Assembly: GCA_026826555.1 (NCBI GenBank)
Contig: JAKSZT010054304.1
Location: forward strand, 30,560,341-30,624,340
Reading direction: 5' to 3'
DNA length: 64,000 nucleotides
Source of the DNA: Tolypeutes matacus
Taxonomy: Eukaryota; Chordata; Mammalia; Cingulata; Chlamyphoridae
Of this stretch, positions 1 through 10,181 are shown piece after piece. Position 1 is the stretch's first letter. Each line of letters opens with the position of its first letter. Under the pieces are notes generated by a model. That model was not told the DNA's origin. It did not search any database and saw only the letters and a program-made list of their open reading frames with translations. Position numbers and translations under genes: made by a program.

Positions 1-99
1 CTTTCTTTCTTCCTTTCTTTTTTGGAGGTACTGGGGATTGAACCCAGGACCTCATACATGGGAAGCAGGAGTTCAACCACTGAGCTACATCCACTTCCC
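1..99 (-). repeat. tRNA-derived SINE head (DAS-type), minus strand
   Basis: Read on the minus strand, this is a tRNA-like head with an A box (tgtagctcagtgg) and a B box (gggttcaatcccc). The T/C-rich bases 1-23 are its A-rich tail seen from the other strand. The copy may extend past the window edge. Only the tRNA-like part is present, with no long SINE body. The resemblance to xenarthran DAS SINEs rests on the head sequence shared with the better copies at 446 and 51944. Confidence 0.75.
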
Positions 100-120
100 A
101 GTGACAGTTGGTTTACTTCA

Positions 121-230
121 TTTTTTGTTTGCTTGTTTGTTTTGTTTTGTTTTTAGGAGGTACCACGGATCAAACCTAGACTTCATACATGGTAAGCAAG
201 CACTCAATTACTTGAGCTAAATTTGCTCCC
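121..230 (-). repeat. tRNA-derived SINE head, minus strand, diverged
   Basis: A second head of the same family and orientation as the copy at 1-99. The tail is the T-rich run at 121-155. The B box is decayed (the minus strand reads ggtttgatccg), so this is an older copy. No clear target duplication was seen. Confidence 0.7.
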
Positions 231-445
231 CTATATTCTTATGTCTTATGATTTTTATTGCATAATGGGCATTTTGAACATGTTCAAGAGACTGGATTCT
301 GTTATGATCCTCTGAAGAATAATTTTTTTTCTTGCAAGTTAACCAGGTCAGGCTGATATTCCAATCTTTTTGTCTGCCCTGCAGTTTCCATCTGCAGCTT
401 TTTTATTGGTTCCCCTGAGTCTCTTCCAGTCATACATAGCATTTT

Positions 446-546
446 TTTTTTTTTTTTTTTTTTTTACTGGGAGGTCCCAGAGATCGAACCCGGATCCCTC
501 CATATGGGAGACGGACGCCCAATCATTTGAGCCACATCCATCCCCC
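446..546 (-). repeat. tRNA-derived SINE with 15-bp target duplication
   Basis: A DAS-type head on the minus strand: a poly(T) run from 446, then about 80 bp containing B-box and A-box sequences in reverse. It is bracketed by the perfect direct repeat catacatagcatttt at 431-445 and 547-561, the signature of L1-machinery retroposition. The boxes are well kept (ggttcgatctc for B), so this is a fairly young insertion. Confidence 0.85.
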
Positions 547-561
547 CATACATAGCATTTT

Positions 562-1577
562 AATCAATCATGAATTTCAGTAAATTTTATATTCATATGT
601 GGAGTATTACTTCCTTTCTGGGGACCCTGAATTCCTGGATTTCTTCCTAAACTTTCTGACTTTTCTCCCATCTCCAAATTCTATCTACTCACCTTACTGC
701 CACCCAAACCACTAGCAACTAGAGAGTACATATCGAATGGCCATACACTTGAAATTCTCATTTATGGCAGTTCCCATCTTTCAAAGGTAAATTTTTTTCC
801 AGTTTCTGCCTACTTTTATCAATCTTCAGTGCCATATAATACTTTCTTTTTCTATATTTTTCTTCATTTCTTGGTAAATGTTATCTTTGGGATAATTAGT
901 CTGAGGAAGTTACTTCTCCATTATCAGAAGCCAGAATTATTTTGTTTCAACAATTTCTTAAGACCTTAATATGTGCTCATAAATGGTGTTATATTCAACA
1001 GAAATACATGAAGTATAAAATATTTGTTTACTCCATTAACTTGAGATGGTAATAATTTCAAGCAAAGACAAGGATAAAGAATACATTTGGTTTTTAAAAT
1101 GAGGATGTGCCAATCAGGCGATGACAACTAAAAGTCTTATTTTCTCAGTGGCCTAAAAACACCATTTTTTTCTCACTCCTACCACATATATAATATGGGT
1201 TGTCAGGGCACTTGTCCTCAGGTTCCATGCTAAAGAATTCATCTGGTAGCTCGATCCCACTGTCAACAGGACAGGTGAAAAGAGTGATGGATATATTTGC
1301 ATATATCCATTTGACATGTTTCTATCTAAAAGCAGCTCATGCTATTGGCCAGAGCAAGACATATGGTAATGCCTAGCACTAAAATAGAGGGAAATTCAAG
1401 TCTATAAAGTGCCCAGAAAGAATAGAATTTGAAATGATTGTTGAGCAGAACAAATAATTACCATATAACTGAAGGAATAGGGATATGGATAAAGTTTTGG
1501 AGACATTTTTGGGTATTATGTTCAGGATCGTCTGATGTAATTCACATATAACATTAAACATTTTATTTAACTATTTC
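562..1577. other. Unassigned AT-rich interval
   Basis: No recognisable repeat, exon or long open frame. The only open frames are about 60 codons and are not supported by codon pattern or similarity. Ancient, fully decayed repeats cannot be excluded by eye. Confidence 0.5.
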
Positions 1578-2470
1578 TTCACTTCCTAGGGCTGTTGTGA
1601 TAAAGTACCATAAATTGGGTGGCTTAAAATATCAGAAATTTCTTTTCTCACAGTTCTGCATTTTGAAGTCTGAAGTTAACACGTTGGCAAGGCCATGCTC
1701 CTGATGAAACCTGTGGAGGAGAATTCTTTTAGCTTCTATTGGTGTTCTGGTAATATATGGCTTTGCTTGTCTTGCAGCTTCAGCATTTCAACCTCTGTCT
1801 TTGTCCTCTCATGGCATTCTCCTCTTATGTCTGTGTGTACCTGTGCTCAAAGTTACCTCTTTGTTTTAGTTTCCTAGGTTGCTCAAAGCAGATACTATAA
1901 AATGGGTTGGCTTTAAGCAATGGTAATTTATTAGCTTACAGTTTGAGGCTGTGAGAATGTCTAAAGTAAGGCATCATCAAGGTGATGCTTTCTTTCTGAA
2001 GATAGCTATGATCCTTGGCAGTACTGCCACATGGCAAGGCACATGGAGGTGTTCACTGGTGTCCTTTCTTTCCAGGTCTCAGTGCTTTCAGCATCTTGCT
2101 CCCATGGTTCTCTCTCTCTTTCTCATTCTATATTCATCCTTTTTATAAAGGACTTCAGTAACAGGATTACAATCCATCCTGAATGAGATGGGTTACACCT
2201 TAACTGAAGGAGCCTCCTCAAAAGATCTTACTTACAATGAATGGGTTTATTCCCACAGTTTGGATTAGCTTTAAGATCATGATTTTCTTGGGTACATACA
2301 GTTCCAAACCACCACACCAGTCATATTGGTTAGGGCCCACTCTAATCTAGTTTGGCTTCATCTTATCCAATCACATCTTCAAAGACCCTATTTCCAAATA
2401 AGGTCACATTCATATGACTGAGGATTAGGACTTGTACATATCCTGCAGAAGGGCATCACAATTCAACCCA
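1578..2470 (-). mobile_element. MLT1-like (ERVL-MaLR) solitary LTR, minus strand, interrupted
   Basis: Antisense reading gives the familiar MaLR LTR 3' end at the left: a 'cctagggctgttgtgataaagtacc' type start, 'ctgggtggcttaaa' and 'cacagttctg'. The rest follows at 2317-2470 ('agggcccactctaatctag', 'ccctatttccaaataaggtc', ending near 'caattcaaccca'). The two halves are separated by an inserted LTR at about 1862-2316. The family call is by recognition of these blocks; the exact subfamily is not resolved. No internal retroviral sequence is present. Confidence 0.75.
1862..2316 (-). mobile_element. Lineage-specific LTR (group 3), minus strand, inside an MLT1-like LTR
   Basis: On the minus strand the element starts tgtggtggtttggaactg and ends ctaaaaca, so TG...CA. 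It has an internal 'gtaagctaataaattacc' polyadenylation-like segment near its 3' end. Related copies lie at 6618-7058 and 35911-36388. The plan (about 450 bp, TG...CA, no coding sequence) resembles MaLR-type solitary LTRs. A clean 5-bp target duplication could not be fixed. Confidence 0.7.
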
Positions 2471-2609
2471 TAAAAATAATAATTAATAATAATCAACACT
2501 CTGTATTCGATTTCATGTTAGTGCAAAAATGAAATATCATTTTGATGGATTTAGTTTTCTCACAACAAAGAAACATATATATGAATATGTGTGTATATCA
2601 TATACATAA

Positions 2610-3254
2610 TGTGGCAGTTTGATATTATTGATGAATTCCAAAAAGAAATACTGATTATGTTTGTAAACTGATCTGTTCCTCTGGGCTCATGATAACCCTT
2701 TGATTGTATTAGATTCAGCTGAGATGTCTGATTAAATTATGTTAAATTAGGGCTCTGATCCAACCACGTCAGTAGAGTGCAACTCAGCATTGAGTCCCAG
2801 CCCCTTGGGCTGATAAAACAGACTCTCACGAGGAAATAGACACACAGAAGCAGATATGCAGGAAGAAAGAGTGTTCCATAGACACACCCTGGGAGGAGAG
2901 GTGAGCCTGATAGTCTACAGGTGACCTTGTGGAGAAGCCAGAGCAGCTGAGCCCAGAAAGAAATGGACCCCAGGGAAAGTGATGAGTCTTAAGCCAGTCT
3001 GTAGCTGAAATTGGAAGAACCTGGGCCCACAAAGACTTAAGAGGAAGGGGGAAGGCTGAACCCTCGCAGACATTGTCTGCCATCTTGCGTCAACATGTGG
3101 CAACACTTTGGTTGAGAAAGTACCCCTTATAGTATCTTGAGTTGGACTCTTTAGGGCCTGATAATTATAAACTTCTACCCCAAATAAATACCCTTTATAA
3201 AAGCCAACAGAGTTCTGGTAGTTCACATCAGCACCCTTTTGGCTGACTAGTACA
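2610..3254 (+). mobile_element. Lineage-specific LTR (group 1), plus strand
   Basis: Starts tgtggcagtttgat and ends gactagtaca. Near the 3' end it carries the group 1 signature 'ccccaaataaatacccttt' followed by 'agcacccttttggctgac'; AATAAA serves as a likely polyadenylation signal. The short direct repeat ATAA flanks it (2606-2609 and 3255-3258). The minus-strand open frames of 85 and 115 codons inside it (2826-3262) are chance frames in an LTR. Sister copies: 8462-9110, 63034-63640 and, inverted, 10182-10729. Confidence 0.75.
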
Positions 3255-3439
3255 ATAATCATATTATATTTTGTTAATTTAGTGTTTTCATATGTTTTTC
3301 AAACATAGGTAAGTAGCCAGGTAATCAAAATCCTAATAGGGAAGCTACTTTGTGTGTTATATGAAGAGCAAGGAGACCAATAAGTCTAGACTGGAATGAA
3401 TAAGGAAGAGAAATGTAGAAATTCATGAGAGATTTAACA

Positions 3440-3672
3440 AGGGCAAGACTATTAAAGAAGTTACAGGCCATGATACAGACTTTAGAAATTTTGTTGAGTG
3501 AAATTGGAGACCACTGTAAGATTTTAAGTAGAGTCATGACATCATTTGATTTACTTTTTAAAAGGATCATTCTGGCTGCACTGTAGATTATAAATTTAGG
3601 AGTAAATTTACCACTAGTGAGGCCATTTAGAATCCTATTGTAATAGTCTAGGTCAGATAATATGGTGATTTT
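3440..3672 (-). repeat. Ancient L2 (CR1-clade LINE) relic, antisense
   Basis: Plus-strand text such as 'ttaaaaggatcattctggctgc' and 'gtaatagtctaggtcag' matches the antisense of the L2 3' reverse-transcriptase region, which is widespread in mammals. Heavily mutated, no frame left. Assigned by recognition only. Confidence 0.5.
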
Positions 3673-3675
3673 GTC

Positions 3676-3788
3676 AAATGTGCATATGAATCATATAAAT
3701 CTTGTTAAACAGCAGCTTCTGATTTAGTAGATCTGGAATGGGGACTGAGAGTCTACATTTCTAATAAGCTTCCAGGGAAAGCAAGTGC
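3676..3788 (+). repeat. MER5A-like hAT fragment
   Basis: The blocks 'gtgcatatgaatca', 'cttctgatttagtagatc' and 'ctacatttctaataagctt' follow the order of MER5A, a non-autonomous hAT-Charlie element. Both terminal inverted repeats are missing. Confidence 0.5.
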
Positions 3789-3882
3789 TGTTTATTCTAT
3801 GACAAAACTTTCAGTAACAAAGATATAATCAACGATTATTTGAAAAGCATATTGATCTTCAGCTGAACATATTTTACTAGAG

Positions 3883-4250
3883 CAGGGATTCGTAATCTTT
3901 TTTGTTCTATGGTCCCCTTTACCGGTCAGGTGAAAAACACGAACCCCTTCTCCAAATGTAGCGGCATTTAGTTTTATGACACTGAACTAGCATAAGGTCT
4001 AAAAACTACTGTAATTTCAAACTATGGATTAGAGTGATTATTCAAGATATGCAACAACTGTAATGTGATATAAAATGAATTCCACTGTAATTTATTGCAT
4101 ACATTCATAAGTGAAGGAAATGCTAAATTTCAGTTAGAAGTCAGAAAAAATAGATAATAAGTTGATTTTTTTCAATTCAAGCTCATGGGCCCCCTGAAAT
4201 CTTTCCATGGACCCCTTGGGTGTCCGTGGAACCCAGGTTAAGAACCCCTG
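3883..4250. mobile_element. Non-autonomous hAT-type DNA transposon (MITE)
   Basis: The 368-bp element has terminal inverted repeats: cagggattcgtaatc at the left, and caggggttcttaacc when the right end is read in reverse. It is flanked by a perfect 8-bp target duplication, tactagag, at 3875-3882 and 4251-4258. Eight-bp duplications and CAGGG-type ends fit the hAT superfamily. It has no transposase frame, so it could only have moved with help from an autonomous relative. A second, shorter copy lies at 53564-53756. Confidence 0.85.
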
Positions 4251-4258
4251 TACTAGAG

Positions 4259-4984
4259 GATAATTTTGTAAATTATTTAATTAATGATTTTATTGCACTG
4301 AACTCAAAAAGCAATCTGCATGACATTGAGTCATTGGAGGGTCATAGTACATATGACATTGATGTCATTGTACAAAATGAGGTTTCATGACTATTCCATG
4401 TATAATGAAGAAAACATGTATTATCTTATTTTCATAGTATATATTCCCACCCTTTTTTTTCAAATTTTAAGTGCCTTTTGGTTTGAAGTATGCCTCATTT
4501 AAATAAGATTTTGCTGATTAAAATTTATTTCTTTTATTTTTAACTAAATGTTTCTTTTGTTTAGATTTACAATTTATCTTACCTATATTTACTTAAGTTA
4601 CTAATATATTAGAGTTTGTCCTGTCACACTATTTCATATTTACATATAAAACATAATATGTGTGTTAGCTTATACTATTTTATTGATCTTCCATTTTATA
4701 GATGAATATTTTTAAATAAGTTAATTTTTCTGCTGATTGAAAGTTTTACACTTTATTTTTGTGGTTGTTGTTTTTCTTAGATGCATGGTTTATTGCAAGT
4801 AAAGTCAAGGTTTGGTACAGTCAAGGCAAGAAGCACATAGAGTGAAGTCTAGGAGGGTTTTAATTGTTTACTCTCCATCAGGATGTGTTACTCTCTCAGT
4901 ATTTAATTGTGACAATACACACAGGGTACTGTCAAGCAGGAAAGTTCCCCTGAGTTTTGGTGTCTAACATAATATTTTGTGTTT
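4259..4984. other. Unassigned interval with a possible LTR fragment at 4735-4975
   Basis: AT-rich. The part at about 4735-4975 ('tttattgcaagtaaagtcaagg' onward, then 'cccctgagttttggtg') looks like an antisense LTR fragment seen in other mammals, but I cannot name it. The rest shows nothing recognisable. Confidence 0.35.
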
Positions 4985-5140
4985 TTTTTAGATTATTATT
5001 AGTGAAGTTGTGAGTTTACAGAACATTCATACATAAAATACAGGATTTCCATATACCACCCCAACATCAACACTTTGCATTGGTGTGGAACATTAGTAAC
5101 AATTAATAATACCACTTTTTAATAATTGTACTAATTTTTA
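4985..5140 (-). mobile_element. L1 3' end fragment, antisense
   Basis: Begins with a T-rich run (the poly(A) tail on the other strand), then the antisense L1 3'UTR blocks 'gttgtgagtttacaga', 'catataccacccc' and 'tttgcattggtgtgg'. The same blocks recur at 5255-5830, so two L1 3' ends of one family lie side by side. Confidence 0.65.
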
Positions 5141-5254
5141 AAATCATCATAGCCAACACTTATTGAAAGAGTCTATGTTCTAGGCACTGTGTGAAGCAAT
5201 TTACATGGATTACCTCATTTAAAACACCCATATGAAATATGTACTATTATTATA
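5141..5254 (-). repeat. MIR SINE fragment, antisense
   Basis: 'cacttattgaaagagtc', 'taggcactgtgtgaagc' and 'ttacctcatttaaaacaccc' followed by 'tactattattat' are the antisense of the MIR 3' half. An ancient mammalian repeat, partly decayed. Confidence 0.6.
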
Positions 5255-5830
5255 ATTTTTTAATTTTACTTTTTTAAATTAGAGATGCTGTAGGTTTACA
5301 GGAAAACCATGTTAAAAAAAAAATACAGCAATCCCAAATACCCCCCTATTGTTAGCACTTTGCATTAGTTTGGCACTTTTGTTGCAACTGATGAAAGATT
5401 ATTAAAATAGAACTATTAACTATCATCCATATTTTATATTAGTTATATTTTCCCATATACCACCCTATTATTAACACCTTTTATTGGTATCATACTTTTG
5501 TTATAATTCATGAAAGAACATGCTATAATTGTACTATTAACTATAGTCCATCATCTACAACAGAGCTCTTTGTGTCACACAGTGCTTTATCTTTTAATTT
5601 TTATTCTAGTAACATGTGTGACCTAAAGTTCCCCTTCATTCACATATGTAATTCAGTGCTATTATTTTTGCTCGACAATAATGTGCTACATCACCACCAT
5701 ACATTTCTAAACCTTTACAACCAACCTAAATAGAAATTTTGTATAAATTAAGCATCAAATCCCCATTCTCTATGTCCAATCTATCTTCTGGTAACCTATT
5801 TTACATTCCCACCAGGAACCATCTTCCCTC
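5255..5830 (-). mobile_element. L1 3'UTR fragment(s), antisense
   Basis: Antisense L1 3'UTR text: 'gctgtaggtttacagg' near 5290, 'ccatataccaccctatta' near 5455 and 'attctagtaacatgtgtg' near 5610. The first two blocks partly repeat each other, which suggests two overlapping 5'-truncated copies or an internal duplication. No ORF2 sequence is present. Confidence 0.6.
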
Positions 5831-6617
5831 TCTAATTATGTCTGCCAGCATCACTTCTAGAAATGTTCTTCTACAGAACTATTCATTCTCTTAATCTGTG
5901 CCAGGCTACATCACAGATCACCAGATAACTCTATTTAGGGAGTAGGTATATCTCAATGATTTAAATGTCTGTTAAATGTATACTACCAACTCAATCAAAC
6001 CAGCAATTACACAAATCTTAAAGGTAATTTTTATGCAACAAACTAATAGGACTAAAACATGAACATTTATTAGACAATAGATAATTTGTTCTCTCAAGTG
6101 TAAAAAGCATAAAGAAAAATCAATTAATAATACAGTAAAATAAAAATCCAAACCATTCTTAGGAATTAAAATGCAAATGTAACAAGAATCCTAAGGAGGT
6201 TTTGCATTTTTGAGCCCATCTAATAGAAAGGCCAGTAAAATATTAGCGTAATTCTTAAAGAAAGCAAGTTTTTTAGATAATGTTATCTAATTGAACAGGG
6301 TTTGAGGTGTTTTTCTAAACACACTGATTAATGAAATTAAAATTGAAATGTTCTATATGAAATAAATAATAAGTTTAAGGGTAAAGTTGCTTCTAATTGA
6401 AAAATTTGCTCGTAAGAGAAATGTAACACCAAATTAAGGAAAACAAAAGCAGGTCAAAATTCTTAAGATTTACAGAAAACTATCAAGAAAGCTTGATATG
6501 CTTAAAAATGAGACTAAATAAAAAATAAAAAAGTCATAGGGACTACTGAGCTCATATTCTATGTTAAAAAAAATGTGATATTTAAAAAATACTGGTTTAG
6601 AGAAGTCATCTATTGAA
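5831..6617. other. Unassigned AT-rich interval
   Basis: No repeat head, LTR end or open frame above noise was recognised. Many short A-runs. Confidence 0.45.
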
Positions 6618-7058
6618 GTTTTCTAGCAGCCAAAACAAATGCCTTACAATTGGTTGGTTTAATAATAGAAATTTATTGAGTCATGGTTTCAGAGGCTAGT
6701 GTGCTTTCTTCCACTCAATACTGGTATCTTCCAGTTGGCCCGAAATCTTTGGGGTTCCTTGGCTTTTCCATCACGTGGCAATGCACATGGCAATGTCTTC
6801 TCCTTTCTCCTCTGTGTTCCATTGACTTCCAGCTTCTGGGTGCTTCCCGTGGCTTCTCTTTCTATCTGATTTTCCTTCTGCTTATAGAAAGACTCCAGTA
6901 ATCTGGATTAAAGTTCAAGCAGATTCAGTTGGGTCATATCTTAACTGAAATAACATCTTGAAGGGATGTTATTTTTTATGGGTCTGTACACACTGGAATT
7001 TGGACTAAGATCAAGAACATCCCAAGCTGTGACACCTAATTCAATATACCACACCACC
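6618..7058 (-). mobile_element. Lineage-specific LTR (group 3), minus strand, diverged
   Basis: Same order of blocks as the copy at 1862: 'cagccaaaacaaatgcc', 'ttggttggtttaataatag', 'aatttattgagtcatgg', a 'cacgtggcaatgcacatgg' type centre, and an end near 'atataccacaccacc'. The 72-codon plus-strand frame inside (6683-6901) is antisense to the LTR and has no support as a gene. Confidence 0.65.
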
Positions 7059-8046
7059 TAAAAATCTGATGTAACTCAAAATACTGTTTTTTATGTTTTT
7101 TTTATTTTATTTTATTGCTTCATTTTTCTTTGTTGCTCATAAAGGATCACTAAAATACAGGTTATCTGATTTTAATATGTCAGTTATTCTTTTGATTAGA
7201 TTATATAATTCATAGTCAATATGATACATTTTTAACTCTATATGTAATGCATTTTATTTTACAAGTTCTTTTATGTGCATTATCCAAAGTGTTTAAATGA
7301 AGTGATGATAGAAAAGTAATGCATAGCTCTTTATTAGGTTAAAGAACAAAGTAGAGAAAAAAATAAAAAATAAAACAGAGATCATCAAGTAAATGCACCA
7401 TAGATATTCAATATTTTTTTAAAAAATTTTATAACAGAGTTTATACTCTGTATTATCAATAAGTATTATTAAGTTTTAAATCAATATATGTCCATAACTG
7501 ACAATTATTCAGTTCTCAATATTTCATAACTTTGTAGCTAATTAACATAGAAAAATTTAGGACAAGTAAATATTTTTACCATACATGATAATAATGTCTG
7601 GTAGTGCAACAAAGAGTAATAATGTTACTCAGCATATTTATTCTTTTAATTTGGAATTTCCTTAATGTTTTAATAAATTAATGTGTTCAAAGGTTTTTAC
7701 AGATTAATGCAGTACTACTTTTGATGAAAATACTTCATAATTTACAAAAGATTTTCCTTCAGAATAGTAAATAGTATAGTCTCGATAACTATTTTAAGAC
7801 ATTAGCATGCAGAAAAATATTGATTATGAAATGAGCCATTCATCAAATTAAAAGAGAATATTCTTTAATGTTCTGCTTTTAATTTCTTTTTGTTTGGTGT
7901 TTATATTTCTTTTGAGGTTTATAATATGCATCTGGTGATTTGGAGTTCTCTAAGAAATTTGTCAGTGTTTGCATGAATTGCATTTCTTAGAAGAAAGACA
8001 AAAATTAATTAAAAAATGTTTCCAGCATAAAACCTTTAAACAGTTT
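7059..8046. other. Unassigned, very AT-rich interval
   Basis: Contains (TTTTA)n-like text around 7090-7120 and long A/T tracts. No repeat or gene signature was recognised. Confidence 0.45.
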
Positions 8047-8461
8047 TGCTGGTTTTTTATGGACCCCAGAAAAAATCATGTTCTTCAAGTGAATCCATTC
8101 CTGTGCATGTAAACCTATTGTGAGTGGGAAATCTTGATTGGCTTGCTTCCGTTGTGGGTCTTTGATTGGATTATGTCAGTGAGGCATGACCCAGGATGGG
8201 TCTTGATCCTCTTGCTGGGATTCCCTAAATGGAGGACTGAAAGCAGAGATACACAGAAGAAAGTGACAGAGACAGAGAAACTCAGAGAGGCTGAGGGACA
8301 GCTCCCAGAGGCCAGAGGCTGGAATCAGCAGAGCAAAGAAACACAGGAAGAGTTCTGGAGCAAGATGAAGCTGAAGAGACAAGACCCTGAAGAGAGGTGG
8401 CTGACGAGTGGATAGGTACTGTGCCCTGACATGTGCCTGATTTCCCACAGCTGCAACTTGG

Positions 8462-9110
8462 TGAGACAGTTTGACTGAGATTATTTTTGTGAATCCCAAA
8501 AAGAAAAAGATTATGTTTGTAAACTAATCTATTCCTCTGGGTGTGATATCCTTTAATTGTATCAAATTCAGTGAGGGGCCTCTGATTAAGTTTACTTGAT
8601 AAAAATCAATTTAGGGTTCTGATTGGGCTATGTCAGTAAGGTGTAACTCAGGTTGAGTCCCCACTCCCTTGATGGGCTGATATCAACAGACACTCACTCA
8701 AGATGACACTAGAAGAGAGAGAGTTCTGTGTTTTTTTTATCCTGGGGCCCAGGGAGAGATGAGCCATTTGCCTGATAGTTTGCAGCTGACATTGGGAAGA
8801 GAGCCAAGAATGATATAGAAAGCCCAGAAGGAAACAAGCGCTATGCCAGGAGAGACAGGAAGCTCTGAGAGAAAGCCCTATGCCAGCCTGCAGTGTAGAG
8901 AAAGGAAGCCCAAATTAGAAGGCTGAACCCTTCCGGAGATCAGCGACCTTCTTTCTTCATCATGCGGCAACTGACTTTGGCGAAAAAGCAATCTTGACTT
9001 GGACTCTTTAGGGCCTTGTAACTGAAAGTTTTACCCAAAATAAATACCCTTTATAAAAGCCAACAGATTTCTGGTACTTTGTATCAGCACTCCTTTGGCA
9101 GACTAATACA
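8462..9110 (+). mobile_element. Lineage-specific LTR (group 1) inserted in a group 2 LTR
   Basis: Carries the group 1 signature near its end: 'ccaaaataaatacccttt', 'aaagccaacagatttctgg' and 'tttggcagactaataca'. Its 5' end reads tgagacagtttgac. It interrupts the surrounding group 2 LTR, so it is the younger of the two. The short motif agacag occurs at both borders and could be part of a target duplication, but the border is ambiguous. Confidence 0.7.
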
Positions 9111-9198
9111 GACAGCATCTCTTGATGCCTTGATTTGGACACTTTCACAGACTCAGAACTATAAGCTCTTATTTTAATAAATTTCCATTATATAAGCT

Positions 9199-9676
9199 GT
9201 ATTAGTCAGGGTTCTCTCGGGAAACAGAATCAACAAGAGATATCTGTCAATAATATGAGATTTTAAGTCTCTCAGGCGACCATGGGAATGCACAAGTCCA
9301 GGTTCCGCAGGCAGGCTGCAAACTAGGGGCTTCGATGAAAGTCCGATGAAAGGATGTTGATGAGTTTCTGGGAGAAGTTAGGCAACTTCTGTCTGTCCAA
9401 GCTTGTCTTCTAGCTGTCCAAGGACGAGCTGGGAAATTCTCTCTGAATGTTGAAATCACTTCCCCTTTTAAGCCATTCAACTGATTGGATAAAAGCGCCA
9501 CCCATTGATGATGTAATCTCCCTGATTGATGCAGATGTAATCAGCTATCCACGCAGTAAACTCACTGGTGATTGAAGTCCATAAATGCTCTTGTATTACA
9601 ATTAGCCCAGTGCTTGCTGGAACAAACACCTGGACACAATTACTTGGCTAAGTTGACACATTAGCCTAACCATCAC
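9199..9676 (-). mobile_element. 478-bp repeat with 7-bp target duplication, inside a group 2 LTR
   Basis: Flanked by the direct repeat ataagct at 9192-9198 and 9677-9683. On the minus strand it begins gtgatggttaggctaatgtg and ends ccctgactaatac. This is similar to a repeat common in placental mammals whose class I cannot state from memory. The two ends share only partial inverted similarity (GTGATGGTTAGG against GTATTAGTCAGG, 8 of 12). The 84-codon minus-strand frame at 9247-9501 lies wholly inside it and is not evidence of a gene. Confidence 0.65.
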
Positions 9677-9730
9677 ATAAGCTAACACATTTCTGGTCTA
9701 TTGCATTGGCAGTCTTCAGAAACTAAAACA

Positions 9731-10175
9731 ACAGTATATTCTTCAGATCTAAGGAGTCCAAATGATAGAACCAAAACAGTTAAATTTACTTGCTAAAATA
9801 GACTATTTGCTTAAAATTTAATGTTATTTTACCCAATCTTTAAAAAATAAATCAAAGACTAGATCTCCTAAAGAAGCATGTGAAAATTTTGTAGTGTTGA
9901 TATAACTATGATAATAAAATTCCAGGTAATACTTATTCTTTGCTTAAGAATCTACAAACATTCATGAACTATTGAACACAGAAACTATTCAATGAGAATG
10001 TTCACATTTGTATAGACTAATTAAATGCTTGTTTCTTTGTACTCAAAACAGGAGTAATCTTGCACAAAGAAATATTGTTACATAAGTAATATAATTTCAG
10101 TTAAAATGCCAGTTTCTTCAGGGTTAATTCTATCCCTTACTATAACTAAATATTAAATTTTAAATAAAGGGAAAG
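9731..10175. other. Unassigned interval
   Basis: AT-rich, no open frame or repeat recognised. Confidence 0.45.
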
Positions 10176-10181
10176 GCTGCT

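Larger units (their letters stand above)
8047..9730 (+). mobile_element. Lineage-specific LTR (group 2), plus strand, broken by two insertions
   Basis: The host LTR is present in three pieces: about 8047-8461, 9111-9198 and 9677-9730. The first piece has 'ggaccccagaaaaaatcatg' and 'ctggagcaagatgaagc'. The later pieces have 'tgccttgatttggacac', 'ctcttattttaataaattt' and an end at 'aactaaaaca'. Joined in order they match the plan of the sister LTR at 34833-35442. The interrupting pieces are a group 1 LTR and a 478-bp repeat with a 7-bp target duplication. Open frames of about 90-107 codons across 8134-8499 are chance frames in the LTR. Confidence 0.7.

Noticed and set aside
8134..8499. Overlapping 93- and 107-codon frames on both strands
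   Set aside because: Both lie in LTR sequence; two opposite frames over the same DNA and no known domain argue for chance.
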